The notes beneath the pieces were generated by a model. The model was given only the letters and a program-made list of their open reading frames with translations, was not told where the DNA came from and did no database searches. From Chitinophaga pinensis (GTDB lineage Bacteria > Bacteroidota > Bacteroidia > Chitinophagales > Chitinophagaceae), in contig CAMBEI010000026.1 of NCBI GenBank assembly GCA_945865645.1, forward strand, positions 1 through 32,877: a DNA stretch of 32,877 nt, in the 5' to 3' direction. The position numbers and the translations under genes are program-made. Shown piece by piece: positions 1 through 8,360 of the stretch. Numbering within the stretch: the stretch's first letter is position 1; each line of letters opens with the position of its first letter.

Positions 1-1
1 T

Positions 2-679
2 GTAAAATCGGCAAGTTTTTTTGCATTTGTACGCTTATTTGAAAATGCTTTTGGTAGCTTACATCAACAGTGGCAAACATTAATTGTCGTTCTTATTACA
101 GCTACTTTATTAATCGGAAACCTTACTGCTGTTTTTCAGCAAAGTGTAAAACGAATGTTGGCTTATTCCAGTATTGCACAGGCTGGGTTTATGTTGTTTT
201 CTTTATTCGCATTAAATAATTTGGCTAAAGAAGGTTTAGTGCTCTACGCTGCTGCATATAGTATAGCTAGTATTGGCATCTTTGCTATTTTAATAAAATT
301 GAAAGATTATACCATTGATGGATTTAACGGCCTTGCAAAACATCAGCCAGTAATGGCTATTACGGCAACAATATTTCTTTTATCTTTAACCGGAATTCCA
401 TTAACTGCAGGATTTCAAAGCAAGTTTTATATGTTACTAGCCGCGGTTCAAAATAGCCATCATATCTGGTTGATCATATTTGCCGTATTGTGCGCTGCTA
501 TAAGTGCTTATTACTATTATAGAATTATTCAGGCCATATTTTTTAAAGAAGGCGAAGCAGATAACTTTGTGGAAATGGATATTACACCCACCTTTAACCT
601 TTTATTAATTTTTACTTCTATATTAATTATCGTTTTGGGCCTATTCCCTAATTTATTAATCAACTGGCTGTATTTTTAA
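2..679 (+). CDS. nuoN: NADH-quinone oxidoreductase subunit N, 3' part
   Basis: This is a membrane proton-pumping subunit of respiratory complex I. The reading frame is open from base 2, so the gene begins before the window and 225 C-terminal residues are visible. The stretch around base 150 reads KRMLAYSSIAQAGF, which closely matches the conserved NuoN/antiporter-like segment containing the lysine and the SSIAxAG turn. The Met at base 155 is internal, not a start. Several strongly hydrophobic segments follow, and the last one ends at LLINWLYF, as expected for a NuoN C-terminus. NuoN is normally the last gene of the nuo operon, which fits the change of function immediately downstream. The family call is firm; nothing can be said about the missing half. 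Confidence 0.95.
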   Translation, partial: VKSASFFAFVRLFENAFGSLHQQWQTLIVVLITATLLIGNLTAVFQQSVKRMLAYSSIAQAGFMLFSLFALNNLAKEGLVLYAAAYSIASIGIFAILIKLKDYTIDGFNGLAKHQPVMAITATIFLLSLTGIPLTAGFQSKFYMLLAAVQNSHHIWLIIFAVLCAAISAYYYYRIIQAIFFKEGEADNFVEMDITPTFNLLLIFTSILIIVLGLFPNLLINWLYF

Positions 680-754
680 ATTTTAAGTACCGCTTATACA
701 AGTTTTTATATTTAATTGTCCTCAGTTCTTAACTTTAGTCTGAATATTTAAATA

Positions 755-2035
755 ATGACTTTTAAAGATATACTTTCACTATCCTGGCGTAACATTGCAG
801 GCAATAAGTTACGAACTGCAATTACAGTAACCATTATTGCATTAGGTATTTTTGCCCTCATCCTTATCATCACCTCCATTAAAGCGGCTAGCAATAGCTT
901 AACTACCAGTTTCTCAACTATGGGGGCTAATTCATTTAGTTTAAGATATAAAGATCGAAACGTTAGAATTGGGGGAGGCAGACAAAGAGAAAAAGCGAAA
1001 GCAAGTAAATTGTCATTAAAGATTAAAAAAAGTAATACAGGTAAAATTATTACTTATGATGAAGCAAAAATGTTTAAATCGCTGTTTAATTTTCCAGCCA
1101 AAGTAGGATTAATTTTAATGGGTCCGCGAAATATAGTTTGTAATAACGACCTTAAAAAAACCAATCCAGATGTTGCGGTTATAGGGGGGGATGAAAATTA
1201 TTTAGAACTTAATGGATATAAAATTTTGAATGGAAGAAATTTCACTGAAGGTGAAATTGAATCGGGAAGAAGTATATGTATGCTTGGGAGTGCAGTTGCA
1301 CAAAAATTATTTCCTGATAATCCCGATAAAGCAATTGATAGGGTAGTACATATTGACCACACACCCTACCATGTTATTGCAGTATTGGAAGACAAAGGGT
1401 CGAGTGCTTTTTTAAATTCTAGTAAAGTAGTAGTTACTTCTTATAATAATGTAAGACGATTATATTCGTCTCAAAATGCTTCATTTAATGTAGGGGTAAA
1501 AGTATTTGATTTAAAAATGATGGAGGTAGCCATAGGAGAAGCTACAGGAACTTTTAGGCCAATAAGGAAATTAGATGTAAAGGAAGAAGCTAATTTTTAT
1601 GTTGATAAAAGTGATAGCATTGCCGAAGCATTATTAACCAACTTGGGGTTTTTAGAAAAAGGAACAATTGGCATTGCATTTATTACACTAATTGGGGCAG
1701 CCATCGGATTAATGAATATTATGTTGGTAGCAGTAAATGAACGTACTAAGGAAATAGGATTAATAAAAGCCTTAGGGGGCACCAAAAAAGATATTAGAGC
1801 ACAGTTTTTATATGAATCAGTTTTAATCAGTTTATTAGGTGCAGTATTTGGAATTGTTTCAGGGATTGTGTTGGGAAATGTGGTAGCCATTTTATTAAAA
1901 ACAGGCTTTGTAGTTCCCTGGGCCTGGGTTATTGCAGGTATTTTTGTATGTACAGTAGTTGGGTTGGCTGCAGGGCTATATCCTGCCTATAAGGCCTCCA
2001 AGTTAGATCCAATTGTGGCTTTGCGTTACGAATAA
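755..2035 (+). CDS. ABC transporter permease, MacB/FtsX type
   Basis: This is the permease half of a MacB-like ABC transporter, 426 residues. Seen: a first membrane helix at about residues 20-43, a long periplasmic MacB_PCD-like domain, then three helices in the last 120 residues. The FtsX signature ERTKEIGLIKALGG precedes the second helix, and the protein ends DPIVALRYE, the usual end of this family. The periplasmic part carries a basic, glycine/lysine-rich insert near residues 70-95. Members of this family act as mechanotransmitters that need a separate ATPase and often an outer-membrane partner. No ATPase gene is adjacent here, so it is encoded elsewhere, or before the nuo genes. The substrate (lipoprotein, peptide, drug) cannot be told from sequence. 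It lies 75 bp after nuoN, with no convincing promoter between them. Confidence 0.92.
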   Translation: MTFKDILSLSWRNIAGNKLRTAITVTIIALGIFALILIITSIKAASNSLTTSFSTMGANSFSLRYKDRNVRIGGGRQREKAKASKLSLKIKKSNTGKIITYDEAKMFKSLFNFPAKVGLILMGPRNIVCNNDLKKTNPDVAVIGGDENYLELNGYKILNGRNFTEGEIESGRSICMLGSAVAQKLFPDNPDKAIDRVVHIDHTPYHVIAVLEDKGSSAFLNSSKVVVTSYNNVRRLYSSQNASFNVGVKVFDLKMMEVAIGEATGTFRPIRKLDVKEEANFYVDKSDSIAEALLTNLGFLEKGTIGIAFITLIGAAIGLMNIMLVAVNERTKEIGLIKALGGTKKDIRAQFLYESVLISLLGAVFGIVSGIVLGNVVAILLKTGFVVPWAWVIAGIFVCTVVGLAAGLYPAYKASKLDPIVALRYE

Positions 2036-2154
2036 GTCAGTTTTTACAATTATTAACCAGCTTTTGATTGATATTTTCTAATATTCTATTAATTTTTAAT
2101 GATTTTTGTATTAAATTTTAATTTTTAGATCACAAAAATGCGATTATAAAATAA

Positions 2155-2162
2155 TAATTTTG
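2155..2162 (+). promoter_or_regulatory. Possible -7 box of the exbB-tonB operon
   Basis: TAATTTTG matches the Bacteroidota -7 consensus TAnnTTTG and lies 157 bp before exbB, inside the 284-bp AT-rich gap after the permease gene. No TTG lies at the usual 17-23 bp upstream, so this is only a candidate. It would give a 5' leader of about 150 nt. Confidence 0.3.
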
Positions 2163-2319
2163 TAAGTTGTAGCTTTCAATTAATTATTTAACTTGCGAAA
2201 CATATTTAAGCTTAAATAATACTTTGTTAAACATGATTATATATAATTTAATTAAATCATTTCTTTATTAAAAATCAACATAAACTACACTTTTTACAAA
2301 ACTAAAAAACTAGAATTTT

Positions 2320-3171
2320 ATGGCAGAGACTACAGCAACTGTAAAACCAACCACTTCGGTTCAGGCAACAAAATCAAGCAACATTATTTCATTACTAGCT
2401 CCGGTACTATGTTTACTTGCTGGGTATGTTATTTGGAGATTTGGATTAGGTAATTCAAGTAATTTTAATACATCTGGCGAAGGTTTATTTTGGCCCGACC
2501 GTGAAGGTCCTCATTCTGCATTAAGCAAAATGTATTTGGGTGGTATAATTGTACCCGTATTGATTGGTACATTTTTAACTATGTTAACTTTTGTAATTGA
2601 GCGTTTTATGACAATAGCAAAAGCGAATGGCACTGGCAATAACGCCGATTTTATTCGTAAAGTTCAATATCAGTTAGCTAATAAAAATGTGGATGCCGCA
2701 TTGTTGGAATGTGATAAACAAAAAGGTTCTGTGGGTAATGTGATGAAAGCAGGTTTACATCGTTATAAACAAATGATTTCTAATACGGAATTAAGTACCG
2801 AACAAAAAGTTATTGCCATTCAAAAAGAAGTAGAGGAAGCTACTTCACTTGAATTACCTATGCTAGAAAAAAATCTTGTATTTCTTTCAACAATTGCTTC
2901 TTTGGCTACTTTGATTGGGCTATTAGGAACGGTGGTTGGTATGATACGTGCATTTGCTGGACTTGGAGAAGACAGTGGTGGTGCTGGTTCAGCAGCACAG
3001 TTATCTATCGGTATCTCTGAGGCCCTATATAATACAGCTTTAGGTATTGGTACATCTGCATTTGCAATTATGTTTTATAACATATTTACAACTAAAATTG
3101 ATGGAATTACTTATGGTATTGATGAGTCTGGATTTACTTTAACTCAAACTTTTGCTTCTCTATACAAATAA
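2320..3171 (+). CDS. exbB: MotA/TolQ/ExbB proton channel family protein
   Basis: This is an inner-membrane proton channel subunit that energises TonB. The 283 residues contain an N-terminal helix (about 23-41) that is additional to the standard ExbB core. A helix at about 73-93 ends in VIERF. Then come a cytoplasmic domain and two helices, one around the conserved segment ATLIGLLGTVVGMIRAF and one around LGIGTSAFAIMFYNIF. Standard ExbB has three helices; the extra helix and the following glycine-rich linker are frequent in Bacteroidota versions. The neighbours (two ExbD proteins and TonB in the same direction) support the assignment over MotA or TolQ. The ATG at 2320 follows an A-rich leader. 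It is probably the first gene of the operon. Confidence 0.93.
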   Translation: MAETTATVKPTTSVQATKSSNIISLLAPVLCLLAGYVIWRFGLGNSSNFNTSGEGLFWPDREGPHSALSKMYLGGIIVPVLIGTFLTMLTFVIERFMTIAKANGTGNNADFIRKVQYQLANKNVDAALLECDKQKGSVGNVMKAGLHRYKQMISNTELSTEQKVIAIQKEVEEATSLELPMLEKNLVFLSTIASLATLIGLLGTVVGMIRAFAGLGEDSGGAGSAAQLSIGISEALYNTALGIGTSAFAIMFYNIFTTKIDGITYGIDESGFTLTQTFASLYK

Positions 3172-3286
3172 GGTATGGATTAAATAAAGTTTTTCATCTT
3201 ACAAACTACTAAATAGCTTATGACTTGTATAAAAAGTTGGCAATAAGATAAGCGAAGTAGGAAAGAATAATTAAAAACAGACAAAC

Positions 3287-3943
3287 ATGCCCAAAGTTAA
3301 AATACCACGCAAAAGTACAATCGTAGATATGACGGCAATGTGTGATGTGGCTTTTTTGTTGTTGACCTTTTTTATATTGGCAACAAAACAAAAGCCTCCC
3401 GAAGTACTTTCTGTTAAAACACCCACTTCCGTGTCTAGTAAAGCAGCACCAGACAAATCTATATTAATTACCCTTACCAAAGAGGGTAAAGTATTTTTAA
3501 TGTTGGGCGATGAAACAAAGAAAGCTGCCATTATTGACGATTTTAATACCACAAGAGGTCTTCAGTTAACTGCTGCCCAGCTTTCTAAATTTAAAAAAGT
3601 AGAATACATTGGATTACCCGTAAACAAACTTAAATCTGCATTAGACGCAACTCAGGAAATTCCGGCTAATTTAATGGATGGTATACCTACCGACAGTACT
3701 AATAATGAGTTAAGTTATTGGATGCGTAGTGTAACTAATGTTTATAAAGGCGAAGATCAACGAATGCTTCAAGATATGATTTTAGTAAAAGGAGATGGGG
3801 AAGCATTATATCCAATATTTAAAAATGTAAAAGAGGCGCTTAAATCGAACGAGATTTTTAAATTTAGAATTGTAACAGAAGGTGAGCAGGTGCCTTCAGG
3901 TTCAGAATTGTATAAAACCGGTAAAGAAGAAACTAAAAAATAA
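3287..3943 (+). CDS. exbD: ExbD/TolR family protein, first copy
   Basis: This is a biopolymer-transport protein with one membrane anchor that works with ExbB. Its 218 residues start with a basic cytoplasmic stretch. A helix at about 15-33 carries the conserved aspartate (MCDVAFLLLTFF, Asp20), the proton-path residue of the family. The rest is periplasmic and longer than in enterobacterial ExbD (about 140 residues). It contains the usual ILITLTKEGKVF-type strand, then an extra region of about 100 residues. It lies 115 bp after exbB and 29 bp before the second exbD. Two non-identical ExbD subunits in a row are typical of Bacteroidota TonB clusters; how they share the channel is not visible here. 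Confidence 0.92.
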   Translation: MPKVKIPRKSTIVDMTAMCDVAFLLLTFFILATKQKPPEVLSVKTPTSVSSKAAPDKSILITLTKEGKVFLMLGDETKKAAIIDDFNTTRGLQLTAAQLSKFKKVEYIGLPVNKLKSALDATQEIPANLMDGIPTDSTNNELSYWMRSVTNVYKGEDQRMLQDMILVKGDGEALYPIFKNVKEALKSNEIFKFRIVTEGEQVPSGSELYKTGKEETKK

Positions 3944-3972
3944 TTGTAGTTTAATTTTTTAAATAAAATACT

Positions 3973-4521
3973 ATGGCAGAAATGGATACCTCGTCGGGAG
4001 GCGGACATAAAAAAGGCCCCGGCGTAAAAAAAGGAAAAAAGCTTTCAACTCGTGTTGATCTTACACCAATGGTTGACCTTGGTTTTCTACTAATTACTTT
4101 CTTTGTGTTTACCACAACCATGGCTCAATCAACAGCCATGCCTATGAATGAACCTAAGGATGATTTAGACAAGCAAATGAAGGTAAAAAATTCAGGAGCT
4201 ATGACGATCTTATTAGGAAAAGGTAATCAGGTGTATTATTATTTTGGTCAATTAATGCCCGAAACAATTAGCGAAGAATTTAAAAGCACAACCTTTAAAG
4301 GCATACGTCAGCTTATTTTAGATAAAAAGAATGGCACACCCATTGATGATTTGATGTATATTATTAAATCTGATGATAAATCAACTTTTAAAAATGCGAT
4401 TGATATTTTGGACGAAATGGTTATCTCCGCAGTACCTCCCGGACATTATGCCGAAGTACCTATGGTAGCGGTAGAAAAAATGCTGATCAAAGAAACTGAA
4501 AAAGCAAATGGAATAAAATAA
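3973..4521 (+). CDS. exbD: ExbD/TolR family protein, second copy
   Basis: This is the second ExbD-type subunit of the cluster, 182 residues. The N-terminus is strikingly glycine- and lysine-rich (GGGHKKGPGVKKGKK at about 9-23). It is followed by the family motif RVDLTPMVDLGFLLITFF, with the key aspartate at about residue 35 and a single membrane helix to about residue 50. The periplasmic domain (about 55-182) includes the ELI/ILDEMV-type helix seen near the end of ExbD folds. It differs clearly from the upstream copy in its N-terminus and in the length of its periplasmic part, so the two are old paralogues rather than a recent duplication. It lies 46 bp before tonB. Confidence 0.92.
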   Translation: MAEMDTSSGGGHKKGPGVKKGKKLSTRVDLTPMVDLGFLLITFFVFTTTMAQSTAMPMNEPKDDLDKQMKVKNSGAMTILLGKGNQVYYYFGQLMPETISEEFKSTTFKGIRQLILDKKNGTPIDDLMYIIKSDDKSTFKNAIDILDEMVISAVPPGHYAEVPMVAVEKMLIKETEKANGIK

Positions 4522-4567
4522 GATTAGGAAATTGGAACAATTTTGAATCTAATTAACAAAAGATATT

Positions 4568-5386
4568 ATGATAGAAGTAAATAAAATTTTAACTGCTGAT
4601 GTTCTTGATATTATTTTTGAAGGTAAGAATAAAGAATATGGGGCATATGATTTAAGAAAGTCTTATAAAAAAACACTTACTAAAGCACTTATAATTACAG
4701 GAGCTGCATTATTATTGGTTTTAGTAGGAACTGTTTTTGCTAATTTTATTGAGAAGAATAGCAAAAAGAAATTTGACACCGTTGAAACTCAGATGGCAGA
4801 AGTGAAAGCAGACGAACCGCCTCCCCCACCGCCGCCTCCACCCCCTGAACCACCACCGCCACCAGAAATTAATCAAGTAAAATTTACGCCTCCTAAAATT
4901 GTAAAAGATGAAGAGGTTGCACCCGAAGAAAAAATAGAGGAAATTAAGGAAGATGCGGTAATCAGTACAAAAACTGTAGAGAGTGACAACAAAGTGCAGA
5001 TTGTTCAGGCGCCAGTAGAAGCAACAGGCGTAGTGGAAGTAAAAAAAGATGATGATGAAAATAAAATTTTCACCAAAGTAGAAGTAGAAGCCGGTTTTCC
5101 GGGTGGAGAAGACGCTTGGCGTAATTACCTAAGAAAAACGCTTAATGCAAATACTCCGGTAGACTATGGCGCTAGTGGAGGCAAATATACTGTTATAGTA
5201 AGGTTTGTAGTGAGTAGAGATGGCAGTTTAAGTGATGTGAAATGTGAAAATGATCCTGGATTTGGAATGTGCGATGAAGCAGTAAGAGTAATTAAGAAGA
5301 CTAAAAACTGGACTCCAGCCATTCAAAACGGACGTAATGTAAATGCGTATCGTAGGCAGCCAATTACTTTTTTAGTAGAAGATTAA
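4568..5386 (+). CDS. tonB: Energy transducer TonB
   Basis: TonB carries proton-motive energy from ExbB/ExbD to outer-membrane TonB-dependent receptors. Seen in 272 residues: a short cytoplasmic N-terminus with the EYGAYDLRKSY segment typical of Bacteroidota TonB, a membrane helix at about 38-60, and a proline tract at about 84-99 (ten prolines, Glu, five prolines). An acidic Glu/Lys linker follows, then a C-terminal TonB domain (about 180-272) with FVVSRDGSLSDVKC and a YRRQPITF-like end. The proline tract spans the periplasm. It is the last gene of the exbB-exbD-exbD-tonB set, and a strong hairpin begins 13 bp after its stop. Confidence 0.94.
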   Translation: MIEVNKILTADVLDIIFEGKNKEYGAYDLRKSYKKTLTKALIITGAALLLVLVGTVFANFIEKNSKKKFDTVETQMAEVKADEPPPPPPPPPPEPPPPPEINQVKFTPPKIVKDEEVAPEEKIEEIKEDAVISTKTVESDNKVQIVQAPVEATGVVEVKKDDDENKIFTKVEVEAGFPGGEDAWRNYLRKTLNANTPVDYGASGGKYTVIVRFVVSRDGSLSDVKCENDPGFGMCDEAVRVIKKTKNWTPAIQNGRNVNAYRRQPITFLVED

Positions 5387-5399
5387 TTCTGGTATAAAA

Positions 5400-5446
5400 A
5401 TATAAATATATCCCGATGAATACATTTCATCGGGATATATTTATAT
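5400..5446 (+). terminator. Hairpin after tonB
   Basis: A perfect 21-bp inverted repeat (5400-5420 with 5426-5446) encloses a 5-base loop and has TCCCGATGAA at its apex. It begins 13 bp after the tonB stop. No long T run follows on either strand, so it may act as a transcript-end stabiliser as well as, or rather than, a classical rho-independent terminator. It cleanly separates the TonB operon from mnmE. Confidence 0.7.
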
Positions 5447-5549
5447 AAATTATAGATACTATCGATTCTTCAACTAATTAATTATCCCTAGCATTAGAAA
5501 ATAAAAAAATAGCTTTTAGTATAACTAAAAAGATATGGTGCCGAGGGGG

Positions 5550-5557
5550 TATCTTTG
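5550..5557 (+). promoter_or_regulatory. Candidate -7 box abutting mnmE
   Basis: TATCTTTG matches TAnnTTTG exactly and ends 4 bp before the ATG at 5562. No TTG lies at the expected distance upstream. If active, transcription would begin at or next to the start codon, and the in-frame ATG at 5535 would not be transcribed from it. Confidence 0.35.
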
Positions 5558-5561
5558 CTGG

Positions 5562-6944
5562 ATGTTAAATCAAACTAATAGTTGGGATGATACTATTGTG
5601 GCATTAGCAACACCCACCGGGGTAGGGGCTATTGGAGTCATTCGTTTAAGTGGGTCAAAGGCAATTGAAATTGCAAACGTTTTATTCCCTTCTAAAGATT
5701 TAATTAAACAAAATACCCATACCATTCATGTAGGTTATATAAAAGAGGCGCATGTAGATTTGGATGAAGTGGTTATTTCATTATACAAAAATCCAAAAAG
5801 TTACACGGGCGAAGATGTAGTAGAAATTGGTTGTCATGGTAGTGCTTTTGTACAACAGCAGATAATTCAAGCCTGCATTCGAAATGGTGCTAGGCTGGCA
5901 AAAGCAGGAGAGTTTACACAACGTGCATTCCTTAGCGGTAAATTAGACCTTACACAAGCAGAAGCTGTAGCCGATATAATTTCTTCCAACACTTCAGCTT
6001 CTCAAAAAACAGCTCTACATAATATGCGTGGAGGCTTCAGCGAAATTTTAAAGCAACTTAGAGAGAATTTAATTCAGTTTTCAGCTTTAATAGAACTTGA
6101 ACTAGACTTTAGTGAGGAAGATGTGGAATTTGCCGATAGAAAAAAATTTCACGAACTAGTTGACGGAGCAACTTTAGTTACAAAAGATTTATTGCAATCA
6201 TTTCAATTGGGCAATGTTATAAAAAATGGAGTAAGCATTGCTATTATTGGTAAGCCCAATGCGGGTAAAAGTACTTTGCTAAATGCATTGCTTAACGAAA
6301 ACAGAGCCATTGTAAGTGAAATTGCCGGAACTACAAGAGATACAGTGGAAGAGGTTGTTAACATTGATGGTATTTTATTTAGGTTAATTGATACAGCGGG
6401 TATTCGCGAGCACAGCACAGATGTAATAGAACTGATAGGTATTGAAAAAACGAGAGAAAAAATAAAACAATCAGATCAGGTTATCTATCTCTTTGATGTA
6501 AATACAGAAACTGTTACAACCCTCGAAATTGCTCTAAATCAAATTGCAGAAACAAACAGTGATTATATTATAGTAGGAAATAAATCTGATTTAGTTAGAG
6601 AAGAAAAAGTGTTAGAAAAATTTGCATCATTTGATATTCAATTCATTTCGGCAAAAGAGTTATTACATATAGATTTACTAAAGAATCGGCTAGTTAAAAA
6701 AGTGATTCATGGTAATATAAATACAGAAAACACCATTATTACCAATGCCAGACACTACGAAGCCTTGCAACAAGTTTATATATCGCTTACAGATATAAAG
6801 AAGGGGTTAGACAACAAAATAACTGGCGATTTATTGGCATTGGATATTCGACGTTGTTTACATTACATCTCAGAAATTACCGGAGATATTAGTAATGAAA
6901 ATGTATTGGATTATATTTTTTCTAAGTTTTGTATCGGAAAGTAA
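5562..6944 (+). CDS. mnmE: tRNA uridine-5-carboxymethylaminomethyl modification GTPase
   Basis: MnmE works with MnmG to modify the wobble uridine (U34) of several tRNAs, using folate and GTP hydrolysis. Seen in 460 residues: the N-terminal folate-binding domain with IVALATPTGVGAIGVIRLSG; the helical domain; and an inserted GTPase domain with GKPNAGKST (about 230), TTRDT (about 257), DTAG (about 277) and NKSD (about 340). The C-terminus is FCIGK, with the catalytic Cys of the family. An in-frame ATG at 5535 would add MVPRGYLCW, which is not typical of MnmE. I prefer 5562 because homologues begin close to MLxxxSWDDTI and a -7 box lies between the two starts. The ATG at 5535 does have the more A-rich leader, so the start is uncertain; the gene is not. 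Confidence 0.96.
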   Translation: MLNQTNSWDDTIVALATPTGVGAIGVIRLSGSKAIEIANVLFPSKDLIKQNTHTIHVGYIKEAHVDLDEVVISLYKNPKSYTGEDVVEIGCHGSAFVQQQIIQACIRNGARLAKAGEFTQRAFLSGKLDLTQAEAVADIISSNTSASQKTALHNMRGGFSEILKQLRENLIQFSALIELELDFSEEDVEFADRKKFHELVDGATLVTKDLLQSFQLGNVIKNGVSIAIIGKPNAGKSTLLNALLNENRAIVSEIAGTTRDTVEEVVNIDGILFRLIDTAGIREHSTDVIELIGIEKTREKIKQSDQVIYLFDVNTETVTTLEIALNQIAETNSDYIIVGNKSDLVREEKVLEKFASFDIQFISAKELLHIDLLKNRLVKKVIHGNINTENTIITNARHYEALQQVYISLTDIKKGLDNKITGDLLALDIRRCLHYISEITGDISNENVLDYIFSKFCIGK

Positions 6945-6970
6945 CTGTATGTCGTCAAAGAAAGTGGACA

Positions 6971-7003
6971 GTTTAGTTGTAATTAGTTACATTTTGACTA
7001 AAC
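6971..7003 (+). other. Imperfect hairpin downstream of mnmE
   Basis: GTTTAGT (6971-6977) pairs with ACTAAAC (6997-7003), and GTAA/TTAC (6979-6990) forms an inner stem. The site is 27 bp past the mnmE stop, in the gap between two convergent genes. It could end mnmE transcripts, but the stem is short and bulged. Confidence 0.35.
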
Positions 7004-7030
7004 CGAAATCAACCGATTTTAACCGATTTG
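7001..7030. repeat. Three 10-bp tandem units (AACCGA...)
   Basis: AACCGAAATC, AACCGATTTT and AACCGATTTG lie head to tail. All three share AACCGA, and the last two differ only at the final base. The spacing is about one helical turn. The site lies between the convergent mnmE and SCO-family genes and overlaps the right arm of the preceding hairpin. Its function is unknown. Confidence 0.6.
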
Positions 7031-7153
7031 AGGGAGTGTTTTTAACGGCTTACATATAATTGCTAAGTCGTTCTTTTGATAATGTTATGCACCTTAATTG
7101 AATCGTAAGTACCCACAGGCTTCTATTCCACAGCCATTTAAAGACATATTATT

Positions 7154-7798
7154 TTATTCTTTTTTTAATGTTATAATATCATCAATCAATTGCTCCATTT
7201 CTAGTTGTAGTGTCCCGTTATAAATACCTCTGATTCTTTTATTTTTATCAACTAAAATAAAATGCTCTGTATGCAAAAACTCTGAACTGTCTTTACTAAA
7301 ACCAATTTCTTCCTCGGCAAAATAAGATTTACGGGCTAGATTATAGATTACTCCTTTTTCACCTGTTAGAAAATGCCAATTTTTATTTGTAATTCCATAA
7401 TTGGTTTTAAATTTCTTTAATACACTTGGTTTGTCAATCCAAGGGGTTACGGAATAGGATAAGAAAACTATGTCATTATCATTTTGTAAACTATCACTTA
7501 CTACTTTTAAATTATGAGTCATTATGGGACATATACTCCCGCAACTTGTAAAAATAAAATTTGCAATATGAATTTTGTTCTTAAAAATGTCTTGATTTAT
7601 TAATACACTATCTTGATTTAGGAATGAGAAATTTGCAACGGCATGATTTATTATGCTTTTTATTTCTGTTTTATCTTTTAAAAATATAGGTGTAAAATCA
7701 GGATTATTGTAGTAAGGTAATTTAATGAAATTAATTTTATTTTCGGAGCAACTTGAAAAAATTGAACTACTTAATATTAAAAATACTATCCGATACAT
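7154..7798 (-). CDS. SCO1/SenC family lipoprotein
   Basis: This is a thioredoxin-fold protein of the SCO family, which delivers copper to cytochrome oxidase or acts as a periplasmic thiol reductase. Seen in 214 residues: a lipoprotein signal with the lipid-accepting Cys at about 17 (IFSSC), the redox/copper motif CGSIC (Cys86, Cys90) following NFIFTS, and the third ligand His at about 176 in HTEHFILVDKN, which aligns with the family's HSxxxxLVD. The longer in-frame start at 7840 would put a 14-residue non-signal leader ahead of MYRIVFLIL, so I take the ATG at 7798. Even so, its first 32 bp overlap the end of the MORN gene. It is the last gene of a three-gene lipoprotein set. No cytochrome oxidase gene is in the window, so its client is unknown. 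Confidence 0.9.
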   Translation of the reverse strand: MYRIVFLILSSSIFSSCSENKINFIKLPYYNNPDFTPIFLKDKTEIKSIINHAVANFSFLNQDSVLINQDIFKNKIHIANFIFTSCGSICPIMTHNLKVVSDSLQNDNDIVFLSYSVTPWIDKPSVLKKFKTNYGITNKNWHFLTGEKGVIYNLARKSYFAEEEIGFSKDSSEFLHTEHFILVDKNKRIRGIYNGTLQLEMEQLIDDIITLKKE

Positions 7799-8360
7799 TT
7801 TTACAGTTTTTAGTTCCCAATAAGCCATACCTCTTACCATTAAGTATTACATAATTTGCTTTAATTTTTCCATTTTCATAAAATAATTTTTGATTGCCAC
7901 TTTCTTGACCATTTTTATAATGAAAATACTTAACTAATAATCCATTACTATTCCATTCTTTAAATTCATTAGTATATTCGTCATTAGAAATTGCAAATTC
8001 AAACTTTTTATGTCCATTTTCCCACCAACCTTTATGAACTCCCTCTTTTTTCCCATCAACATATAATCTTTCTTCTGCTAGCTTTTTGTTGAAATACCAC
8101 TTTTTTATAATGCCTTCTTCTAAACCATTCCAATAAGGTTTAATAAAAGCAGTATCATTTTTATCATATAAAGAATATTGGATACCAGAAAATTTTTTGT
8201 TGCTAAAATAAAGCGTGTCTTGATGCATTTCAAATGAATTGTTTGAAGCATCTTCGTATACTGATGGAACTTTTTTAAATTGCTTTGAAATAACAATTTT
8301 CTGTACTTCATTTTTGCAAGACGAGAAGATAATAACTAATAGAATTAAAAATTTATTCAT
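7767..8360 (-). CDS. MORN-repeat (YwqK-like) lipoprotein
   Basis: The 197 residues have a lipoprotein signal (IIFSSC, Cys15) followed by degenerate MORN_2-type repeats of the form G-x-x-x-x-W-Y-x-N-G-K. Recognisable units are EEGIIKKWYFNKKLAEE, KEGVHKGWWENGHKKFEF, EWNSNGLLVKYFHYKNG and ESGNQKLFYENGKIKANY. Databases often label such proteins 'toxin-antitoxin YwqK family antitoxin', but no toxin gene is here and the lipid anchor argues for an envelope role. The ATG shares one base with the stop of the upstream YHYH gene (TAATG), which suggests translational coupling. The last 10 codons overlap the start of the SCO gene in another frame. The molecular function is unknown. Confidence 0.82.
   Translation of the reverse strand: MNKFLILLVIIFSSCKNEVQKIVISKQFKKVPSVYEDASNNSFEMHQDTLYFSNKKFSGIQYSLYDKNDTAFIKPYWNGLEEGIIKKWYFNKKLAEERLYVDGKKEGVHKGWWENGHKKFEFAISNDEYTNEFKEWNSNGLLVKYFHYKNGQESGNQKLFYENGKIKANYVILNGKRYGLLGTKNCKNVSDSIFNIK

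Noticed and set aside
155..679. Separate small membrane protein starting at the ATG at 155
   Set aside because: The frame is open back to base 2 and the upstream residues continue NuoN; the Met is internal.
4800..4870. Simple-sequence repeat of C-rich codons in tonB
   Set aside because: It is the normal proline tract of TonB and needs no other explanation.
6945..6975. Insertion-sequence end (GTCGTCAAAGAAAGTGGACAG)
   Set aside because: It loosely recalls IS3-type ends, but no matching inverted repeat, target duplication or transposase remnant was found.
7767..8360. Toxin-antitoxin locus (YwqK antitoxin label)
   Set aside because: There is no toxin gene; the protein is a MORN-repeat lipoprotein in a different context.
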